In this document: piece by piece, positions 5,861-10,717 of the stretch
How the letters are laid out: every line of letters begins with the position of its first letter
Numbering within the stretch: position 1 is the stretch's first letter
NCBI GenBank assembly: GCA_029554925.1
Contig: JAKPUV010000495.1
Coordinates: 1-10,717, forward strand
Direction: 5' to 3'
Origin: Candidatus Hydrogenedentota bacterium
GTDB lineage: Bacteria; Hydrogenedentota; Hydrogenedentia; Hydrogenedentales; CAITNO01
DNA length: 10,717 nt
Notes under the pieces: model-generated
Databases searched by the model: none
Told to the model about the DNA's origin: nothing
Seen by the model: the letters and a program-made list of their open reading frames with translations, nothing else
Translations under genes and position numbers: made by a program

Positions 5861-7066
5861 CTATGCTTTGAGGCCGCGCAGGTCGGGCTCGATCCGGCGG
5901 CTTTCCTTGATCATTTCGTCCCAGGTGACGCGCGACCGGCGGAGGCAGGCCTCGCGGCCCAGCATGACCGCGAGGTTCGCGTTGATGCTTGGCTCCACGG
6001 TGGGGTTGGAGGCGTCCTTGTTGACGACGGCGGTGTGGAACGACGCGATGTTGCGGCGGGCGCCGGCCACATAGAGGTCCTCCACCTTGCCGCCCGGCCA
6101 GTCCTGCTTTCCGTGCAGGGCCACGCTGTTGGAGTAGCCGCATTCGAGGTAGCCGTCGCGCCCGTGGGCGACGCAGTCGCAGTGGAAATCGAACTTGTTG
6201 CGCAGGTGCTCGCCCCGGTGGTTCACGATCAGGCCGTCGGCGAACTCATAGGTCACGGAGTAGACGTCATGGGAGTCGCCGTGCGGGTCGCTCCGGGCGA
6301 CGCGCGACCCGCCCACGGCGCTGACCGGCACCCCCCCCGCGAGCCAAAGCGCCACGTCCACGGCGTGGATGCCCGCGTTCACGAGGTAGCCGCCGCCGAG
6401 GCCGTCGTCGTTCACCCAGATCAGGTGCTGGAGGCGGCTCTCCACGGTGTCCGTGAGGGGCGGGTCGGAGAAGGACTCGTCGGTGTAGAGGGAGCTGACC
6501 AGGCCGAGGGGGCCGATCTCGCCCCGGCGGACGCGGTCCACGCCCTCGATGAAGAAGGGGTCTGTCCGCGTCTGGAAGTCGATCAGGAAACACCGCCCGG
6601 CGTCCTTCGCCCGCTTCGCCGCCTCCGCCACGCGCAGGCACCCCGGCACGTCGCACGCCACGGGCTTCGCCAGGTACACATGCACCCCCGCCTCCACGGC
6701 CGCCTCGACATGGTCCGGGAAGCAGTAGGGCGGCGTCTCCAGAAAGACCGCCTCCACACCGCTCTCCAGCAGCCGACGGTAGCCCATCAGCCCGCTGAAC
6801 CGGTTCTTCTCCGGGATGCTGAACTGCCGGCCCGCCTCCTCGGCCACCCCGGGAAAATAGTCCGCCACCGCCGTGAGCTGGTAGCCGCCGTGCGCCTCGA
6901 CCAGCTGGGTGATCATGTTGCCGCGCCCGCCCAGGCCGATCACCCCCGCTTTGATCTTGCCGCCCGCTGGGGCGGGCTGCGCCGCCGCCGTCCGCACCAT
7001 CTGCACCGCCGCCGCCCCGGCCACACCGCCCATGAATCCCCGTCTGCTGATGGATGGTCCGCTCAT
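5861..7066 (-). CDS. Tat-exported Gfo/Idh/MocA family oxidoreductase
   Basis: A 401-residue protein. It opens with a twin-arginine signal, SRRGFMGG (R8, R9), then a hydrophobic stretch to about residue 29 (AAAQPAPAGG). A Rossmann domain follows with GVIGLGGRGN (41-50, G-x-G-x2-G) for NAD(P). YLAKPVACD (131-139) occupies the site of the usual EKP motif: lysine and proline are kept and glutamate is replaced by alanine. The C-terminal domain has the NAGIHAVDVALWL block (230-242), where H234 and D237 match the usual catalytic positions. Known relatives oxidise, reduce or eliminate at sugars and inositols; some Tat-exported ones are glycosidases with bound NAD. The substrate here is unknown. ATG 7066 has AGGAG seven bases upstream. 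A longer frame to 7129 lacks support and would put residues before the Tat motif. It is transcribed with the secreted unknown gene, 12 bp downstream. Confidence 0.9.
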   Translation of the reverse strand: MSGPSISRRGFMGGVAGAAAVQMVRTAAAQPAPAGGKIKAGVIGLGGRGNMITQLVEAHGGYQLTAVADYFPGVAEEAGRQFSIPEKNRFSGLMGYRRLLESGVEAVFLETPPYCFPDHVEAAVEAGVHVYLAKPVACDVPGCLRVAEAAKRAKDAGRCFLIDFQTRTDPFFIEGVDRVRRGEIGPLGLVSSLYTDESFSDPPLTDTVESRLQHLIWVNDDGLGGGYLVNAGIHAVDVALWLAGGVPVSAVGGSRVARSDPHGDSHDVYSVTYEFADGLIVNHRGEHLRNKFDFHCDCVAHGRDGYLECGYSNSVALHGKQDWPGGKVEDLYVAGARRNIASFHTAVVNKDASNPTVEPSINANLAVMLGREACLRRSRVTWDEMIKESRRIEPDLRGLKA

Positions 7067-7106
7067 CGGCTTGCTCCTGTCGTGGTGTCCGCACCCTTGC
7101 ACCGCC

Positions 7107-7136
7107 ATTCTGCGTTGCCGATCCCCCAACAGTCAA
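7107..7136 (-). promoter_or_regulatory. Probable sigma-70 promoter of the Gfo/Idh operon
   Basis: On the minus strand TTGACT (7136 to 7131, 5 of 6) is followed after 18 bp by CAGAAT (7112 to 7107, 4 of 6). A start site near 7100 would leave a leader of about 34 nt before the ATG at 7066. It lies downstream of the intergenic hairpin, so the Gfo/Idh and unknown genes can be transcribed separately from the S15 gene. Confidence 0.5.
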
Positions 7137-7155
7137 GGCGGCCAACGCGGACCGA

Positions 7156-7182
7156 AGAGGGCGCGGCAAGCAGCGCCCCTAC
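7156..7182. repeat. Decayed inverted copy of the GTAGGGGCG hairpin repeat
   Basis: The 24 bases at 7159-7182 match the reverse complement of 7228-7251 at 23 positions. This copy can itself fold, with GGGCGC (7159-7164) pairing GCGCCC (7173-7178) plus two pairs across a bulged A, around the loop GGCAAGCA. It is the worn partner of the stronger hairpin at 7223-7260; the two lie head to head about 45 bp apart and could pair with each other. Confidence 0.65.
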
Positions 7183-7222
7183 AGGTGGTGCCCCCGGTGT
7201 TTCTGCGTATGCCTAGGGCATG

Positions 7223-7260
7223 GGCGGGTAGGGGCGCCGCTTGCCGCGCCCCTACCCGCC
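7223..7260. terminator. Perfect 15-bp stem hairpin (REP-like repeat, possible terminator of the GH88-S15 unit)
   Basis: GGCGGGTAGGGGCGC (7223-7237) pairs perfectly with 7246-7260 around an 8-base loop (CGCTTGCC). It begins 14 bp past the stop of the S15 gene. There is no T-run on either side, so it is not a textbook intrinsic terminator; it may stop or stabilise the transcript 3' end, or be a REP-like element inserted there. The GTAGGGGCG...CGCCCCTAC core with a matching inverted copy at 7156-7182 favours a dispersed repeat. Confidence 0.55.
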
Positions 7261-7274
7261 TGTTCCATCGGTCC

Positions 7275-8957
7275 CTACGACTTCTTCACCGGCAGCCACA
7301 GCGCGCTGGGGGTGTCTCCGCCGAAGTGGACACGGTTTTGGGCCTTGCGGAGTTCGGCGCCGGGTTCGGGGTGGTCCGCGCCGGTGTTGGGGTTGACGTC
7401 GAACTTGGGGTAGTTGCTGCTGGAGATATGCACGGCGATGCGGTGGCCCTTGTTGAAGACCCAGGCGGTGTTCCAGAGGTCAATGTCGAGGCGGACCACC
7501 TGGCCGGGGCCGGTGAGGGGCGGGCTCACCTTGTCGTAGCCGTCGCGGGTCTTGACGCGGCGGATGCCGTCGAGGACGTTGATCTCGCGGCCGTCGCCGT
7601 CGGGGAAGACATCCACGAGCTTCGCCGTGAAGTCCGTGTCGGGGGCGTCGGAGGAGACGTAGAGGGTGACGCGGAGGCGTCCGACGGTCTCGACAGGCTC
7701 CTCCAGCACGGGGGTGGCGAATTTCAGGATGTCGGGGCGGCTTGATATCTTGCGCTGGTCATAGGGCCCCGCCTTGAGGTTGGGCAGGAGGTTCGCGCCG
7801 CCCAAGGTGGGGACGGGGTTCTTGGGGTCGAAGGTGAACTCCAGCGACCCGGCCGGGGGCACGGTGTCGCGGGAGATCAGGCCCTCGGGGGCGAGATGAA
7901 ACGGGACCTCCGTGGTGGGGAAGGGGGGCCAGGTTTCGGCGGTGCGCCACTCGTTTCCCGGGGCGTCGGGGTCGCGGTCGTCGCCCATGACGTAATACTG
8001 CACCTTGGGGATGCCGTCAAGAGCCTTCTCGTCGCCTTTGAGGTAATGGGCGAACAGGCGGTTGGCGATGTCCCCGGACTCCACAGCAGGGTCCGTGGAG
8101 GGCATTTTGTAGTCCGGGGAGGAGTCGTTGTTGTGCGTGCGCCAGCCCATGACGAGGTAGTTCTTCCCGCGCGCACCCTCGCCGCCTTCGTTCTCGCGGG
8201 AGATGAAGGCGTCCACGGTGCCCGGCTGGAAGATGTCGTACCACCCGCCCATGAAGACGGCGGGGGCGGTGATGTCCTTTGCGCGGGCGACGACGTTGTA
8301 GTAGGACCAGAAGTCGTCGAAGACCGGGTGGCTGCGGTAGAGGGCCGAGACGTCGTACTGGCCGAGGAGGGTGAGCCATCCCTCCACGAGGTTCTTGCGG
8401 AAGACGCCGCCGGGATAGCCGACGTCGAAGTAGAAGTTGGCCGGGGTCAGGTAGATGTACTGGGCCGCGATGTCGCGGGTGACGGGGGCCATGAGCATCT
8501 GGACCAGCGCAAGGGCCGACTCGCCGGTGGTGCCGATCTTGCCATTGCACCAGGGCTGCTTCTTTATCCAGGCGACGGTGTCCGCGCCGTCCGTGAGCCC
8601 CTCGCGCCAGCCGTCGTAATAGAAGGCGCTGGCCTTGCCGCCGCTGCCGTGGAGCCCCCGCGGCGCCTGGACCACGGCGGCGTAGCCGTCGTTCAGGTAG
8701 CGGTTGAGGCCCATGTTGCGGGTGTAGGTGTTGCGGATGAGGATGACGGGCCACGGGCCGCCGCCGCTGTCGGGGAGATAGACGTCCGTGGCCAGCGGGG
8801 TGCCGTCGGTCATGGGCACGTCGTGGTACTCCGACACGCCGACGGTGGTCCGCAGGTCCCTGGAGAACATGGGGCCGGCCAGCGCCGCCGAGGCGAGCAG
8901 AACGGCGAGGATGGCGCACACCGCGGCGCGCACGGGAAGCCGAAACAACTTCTTCAT
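7275..8957 (-). CDS. Secreted CocE/NonD family hydrolase (S15, X-Pro dipeptidyl-peptidase type)
   Basis: A 560-residue protein. A Sec signal peptide spans about 1-28 (MKKLFRLPVR, hydrophobic core, ALA before GP). An alpha/beta-hydrolase domain follows with the start typical of the family (VPMTDGTPLATDVYLP), the nucleophile elbow IGTTGESALALVQ (S147), acid D241 in GGWYDIFQPG and H275 in MGWRTH. The C-terminal third is the jelly-roll domain of X-Pro peptidases and cocaine esterase, ending with LWNTAWVFNKGHRIAVHIS and the SSNYPKFDVNPNTG block. The family cleaves ester or amide bonds of acyl groups or X-Pro peptides; the substrate is unknown. The elbow has G-E-S-A-L-A, lacking the glycine usually found two residues after the serine. 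ATG 8957 has AGGAG eight bases upstream; a GTG at 8966 overlaps that site and is rejected. It lies 30 bp after the GH88 stop, probably the same transcript. Confidence 0.9.
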   Translation of the reverse strand: MKKLFRLPVRAAVCAILAVLLASAALAGPMFSRDLRTTVGVSEYHDVPMTDGTPLATDVYLPDSGGGPWPVILIRNTYTRNMGLNRYLNDGYAAVVQAPRGLHGSGGKASAFYYDGWREGLTDGADTVAWIKKQPWCNGKIGTTGESALALVQMLMAPVTRDIAAQYIYLTPANFYFDVGYPGGVFRKNLVEGWLTLLGQYDVSALYRSHPVFDDFWSYYNVVARAKDITAPAVFMGGWYDIFQPGTVDAFISRENEGGEGARGKNYLVMGWRTHNNDSSPDYKMPSTDPAVESGDIANRLFAHYLKGDEKALDGIPKVQYYVMGDDRDPDAPGNEWRTAETWPPFPTTEVPFHLAPEGLISRDTVPPAGSLEFTFDPKNPVPTLGGANLLPNLKAGPYDQRKISSRPDILKFATPVLEEPVETVGRLRVTLYVSSDAPDTDFTAKLVDVFPDGDGREINVLDGIRRVKTRDGYDKVSPPLTGPGQVVRLDIDLWNTAWVFNKGHRIAVHISSSNYPKFDVNPNTGADHPEPGAELRKAQNRVHFGGDTPSALWLPVKKS

Positions 8958-8987
8958 CTCCCTCACTCCTTGATGCCCGTCCGTTGC

Positions 8988-10349
8988 TCACCCTCCGGCG
9001 AAGAAGGTGACGGGGGACTCCCGGCGGGCAAGCCGCTTGACCAGAACCGCCAGCTCGAGAGCGTGGTAGTCCCCCCACAGGGAGGACTCGCCGCAGGGGA
9101 TTGTCCGGCCTTTGGGGACGTAATCCCAGCCGCGCGGGCGGTGATAGACGGAGTGAAGGAGCAGTCCCTCGTGCTTCGGGGACTCGGAGAGGTAGGGCGG
9201 CGAGAAGAGCGTGCGGGCCTCGCCTAGGCCGGCCCGAAGGTAGCCGCCCCCCTTGTTCCCCAGGCGCAGGCCGAGCCGGATCAGGCCCTGGGCCGAGATT
9301 GCGGCGGCGGAGCTGTCCACGGGCTCCGGCCCGCTCCACGGGTCCGACGTCTTCGCGTAGTCCGCGACGCCCGCGAGGCCCGGCGCGCCGGTGTCCCAGA
9401 AGGGGATGCCGTCGGCGGAGCTGTGGCGCAGGTAGAAGTCCGCCGTGGCGCGGGCGGCGCGCTCCATTTCCCGGAGGAAGGCGGTCTTTCCCTCGAACTG
9501 CACGCAGGGACGGGAGAACCACTCCAACTGCTCGGCGCAGCCGAGGAGCACCCATGCCAGCCCCCGGGTCCAGGTGGAGAAGGGCGAATAGCCCTGCTGG
9601 GTGGAGGGGCACCGGAATTTTCCGTCGTTCACGTTGAACAGGCTCTCGTGGGCGACCCGGCCCGGCACATCGTAGATATCGCGCCCTTCCCCGTAGAAGA
9701 CATTCCACGCGAGGGTGCTTCGGATATGCGCCGCGGCGCGGTCGAGGAGGGAAACGGGCCGGTCGTTCTCGCCCATGAGCGCGTGGCCGAGCTGGTGGGC
9801 GAGCACAAGGCTCCGGCAGGAGCGGATGGTGTCGCAGAAGAGGGAGTGGGGGCCGTTGAAGGAGTAGACGTAGCCGCCGCCGGTCTCCGTGGTGGCGGTC
9901 CACCGGGCGGCCTGCACCGCCCCGGAGACTTTCAGGGCCAGTTCGCACTGCGCCAGCATGCCGCCTTCGTCCGCGACCTTCCCCTCCAGGATCAGCCGCC
10001 GGAGGGTGCCGTAGGTCGAGACGTTGTTGAAGCCGTGGTCGTGGACGCCGATGTGGCTGACGTGGGGGGCCATGCGGTCCAGGGTGCCCCGGATGCCGGC
10101 GTCGAGGGCGGCGCGGTCGCCGGTGGCGTCAAAGACAAGCAGGGATCCGCCGAAAAGGAAGCCTTGGGTCCATTCGGTCCAGCCGCGGGCGGTGTATTTG
10201 CCGGCGCGGGTGAACACGGGCGCGCCCATGCCGTCCCGCCCGTCCATCCATTTGCGCGCGAGGCGCGCGCACTTCCCCTCCGCAACGGAGAGAAAACGGT
10301 CCGTAAACGGCTCCACAGCCGCAGGGGTCAAACGGGAATCCGGAAGCAT
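8988..10349 (-). CDS. Glycoside hydrolase family 88 protein (unsaturated glucuronyl hydrolase-like)
   Basis: A 453-residue protein of the alpha6/alpha6-barrel GH88 fold. Blocks in order: VHDHGFNNVSTYG with D104, FCDTIRS with D173, SPFSTWTRGLAWVLLGCAE (255-273), DGIPFWDTGAPG (313-324) and VDSSAAAISAQGLIRLG (344-360). In characterised UGL two aspartates about 60 residues apart are catalytic, and D104 and D173 are the likely equivalents. Known enzymes hydrate the double bond of unsaturated uronic acids released by lyases from glycosaminoglycans, gellan or similar polymers, which splits off the sugar. No signal peptide is seen, so it is probably cytoplasmic, consistent with acting on imported oligosaccharides. 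ATG 10349 has AGGG seven bases upstream. It is the first gene of a likely unit with the S15 hydrolase and has its own promoter candidate. The exact substrate is not known; GH105 is a related alternative, but the motifs favour GH88. Confidence 0.88.
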   Translation of the reverse strand: MLPDSRLTPAAVEPFTDRFLSVAEGKCARLARKWMDGRDGMGAPVFTRAGKYTARGWTEWTQGFLFGGSLLVFDATGDRAALDAGIRGTLDRMAPHVSHIGVHDHGFNNVSTYGTLRRLILEGKVADEGGMLAQCELALKVSGAVQAARWTATTETGGGYVYSFNGPHSLFCDTIRSCRSLVLAHQLGHALMGENDRPVSLLDRAAAHIRSTLAWNVFYGEGRDIYDVPGRVAHESLFNVNDGKFRCPSTQQGYSPFSTWTRGLAWVLLGCAEQLEWFSRPCVQFEGKTAFLREMERAARATADFYLRHSSADGIPFWDTGAPGLAGVADYAKTSDPWSGPEPVDSSAAAISAQGLIRLGLRLGNKGGGYLRAGLGEARTLFSPPYLSESPKHEGLLLHSVYHRPRGWDYVPKGRTIPCGESSLWGDYHALELAVLVKRLARRESPVTFFAGG

Positions 10350-10366
10350 GCCTCAGCCCTCGTGTT

Positions 10367-10385
10367 GTCCCCGCGCAACGGGGAC
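10367..10385. other. Stem-loop in the leader of the GH88 gene
   Basis: GTCCCCG (10367-10373) and CGGGGAC (10379-10385) pair perfectly around CGCAA. No T-run follows on the minus strand. It lies between the promoter candidate and the ribosome site of the GH88 gene, so it would form the very 5' end of that mRNA. Alternatively it belongs to the 3' end of the dnaJ transcript as a weak terminator. Confidence 0.4.
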
Positions 10386-10391
10386 GCGGAC

Positions 10392-10421
10392 ATGGTACGC
10401 CACGGGGCTTCCGCGCCTCAA
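10392..10421 (-). promoter_or_regulatory. Possible promoter of the GH88-S15 unit
   Basis: On the minus strand TTGAGG (10421 to 10416) is followed after 18 bp by TACCAT (10397 to 10392), each 4 of 6 to sigma-70 boxes. A start near 10386 would give a leader of about 36 nt that begins with the stem-loop at 10385-10367. Confidence 0.35.
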
Positions 10422-10447
10422 GTCACCGGAAGGCTGAACCGCGCGTC

Positions 10448-10717
10448 CTATTTCCCCGGCTTCATGGCGTCGCGCGCGGCGCGGTGGAAGGCCTCCACGT
10501 CGGGGTAGGTCTTGGCGTCGCCCTCGGCCTCGAACTGCTCCAGGAGGGCGCTCTGCTTCCGCGAGAGCTTGACGGTAACCTCGACGCGCACGATGGCGAC
10601 CTGGTCACCGTGGCTGTAGCCGCGCAGGTCGGGCATGCCCTTGCCGCGGACGCGGAGCTGGGTGCCGGTCTTGGCGCCGGCGGGAATCTTGAGGGAGACC
10701 ATGCCGTGGAGGGTGGG
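10448..10717 (-). CDS. dnaJ: DnaJ-like chaperone, C-terminal end (runs off the right edge)
   Basis: The reverse strand is open from the window edge to a TAG at 10448, giving the last 89 residues of a larger protein. It holds the end of the C-terminal substrate-binding domain: TLHGMVSLKIPAGAKTGTQ, then LRVRGKGMPDLRGYSHGDQ, then VRVEVTVKLSRKQSALLEQF. This matches the DnaJ/Hsp40 CTD-II block, whose usual form is V-K-I-P-x-G-T-x-T/S-G and LRGKG-x-P-x-L, with GDL/GDQ. A short acidic tail follows, ending DAMKPGK. DnaJ delivers unfolded proteins to DnaK in the cytoplasm. The J domain and zinc region lie outside the window, so full DnaJ cannot be told from a CbpA-like protein, though the LSRKQ-LLEQF end favours DnaJ. 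The 98-bp gap to the GH88 gene holds a promoter candidate, so the two are probably not one operon. Confidence 0.85.
   Translation of the reverse strand, partial: PTLHGMVSLKIPAGAKTGTQLRVRGKGMPDLRGYSHGDQVAIVRVEVTVKLSRKQSALLEQFEAEGDAKTYPDVEAFHRAARDAMKPGK

Noticed and set aside
4454..7216. A 920-codon open frame on the plus strand
   Set aside because: It begins inside the M32 gene and runs antisense through the secreted unknown and Gfo/Idh genes, both of which have signal peptides, motifs and ribosome sites. Its translation has no recognisable domain and reflects high GC.
8017..9948. A 643-codon open frame on the minus strand
   Set aside because: It overlaps the S15 and GH88 genes in another frame, is rich in Arg, Pro and Gly, and has no domain; it is a shadow of GC-rich coding.

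Overview
The window is a GC-rich bacterial chromosome segment, about two-thirds G+C by eye. It is densely coded, has clear Shine-Dalgarno sites and uses GTG as well as ATG starts. The mix suggests an environmental bacterium of the PVC or Hydrogenedentota type: a radical-SAM sulfatase-maturase-like enzyme, a Tat-signal Gfo/Idh/MocA oxidoreductase, a GH88 hydrolase, a secreted CocE/NonD hydrolase, and GTCCGATC- and GTAGGGGCG-type intergenic repeats. That assignment is inference from gene content; no rRNA, tRNA or taxonomic marker is present.

Left part (1-3259). The 5' part of an ECF sigma factor gene runs off the left edge on the minus strand. Behind it, also on the minus strand, are a lysophospholipid-acyltransferase-like gene and a SprT-type metalloprotease gene, joined by a 4-bp GTGA stop/start overlap. 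Divergent from this pair, across about 93 bp with promoter-like sequence on both strands, is a plus-strand radical SAM/SPASM enzyme of the anaerobic sulfatase maturase type with a SEC-C zinc motif at its C-terminus.

Middle (3260-4936). A full-length M32 carboxypeptidase (Taq family) with intact zinc ligands is followed by a 76-bp cluster of GTCCGATCGGTC-type repeats, which fills the gap between convergent genes.

Right part (4937-10717). All genes are on the minus strand. In transcription order they are: the 3' end of a dnaJ-like chaperone gene (off the right edge), a GH88 unsaturated-glucuronyl-hydrolase-like enzyme without a signal peptide, a secreted S15/CocE hydrolase, a strong hairpin and an inverted repeat pair, a Tat-exported Gfo/Idh/MocA oxidoreductase, and a secreted protein of unknown function. 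GH88 plus S15 and Gfo/Idh plus unknown look like two adjacent transcription units, each with a plausible sigma-70-like promoter. A role in sugar or uronide and ester/amide breakdown is plausible, but no transporter, polysaccharide lyase or sulfatase is visible here.

No gap without a gene exceeds 300 bp; the largest are 225-404 and 7067-7274, and both hold the signals listed. I see no CRISPR array, transposase, phage gene or RNA gene. No convincing new multi-gene system stands out; the best leads are the intergenic repeats, the rSAM-SEC-C protein and the unknown secreted protein paired with a Tat oxidoreductase.
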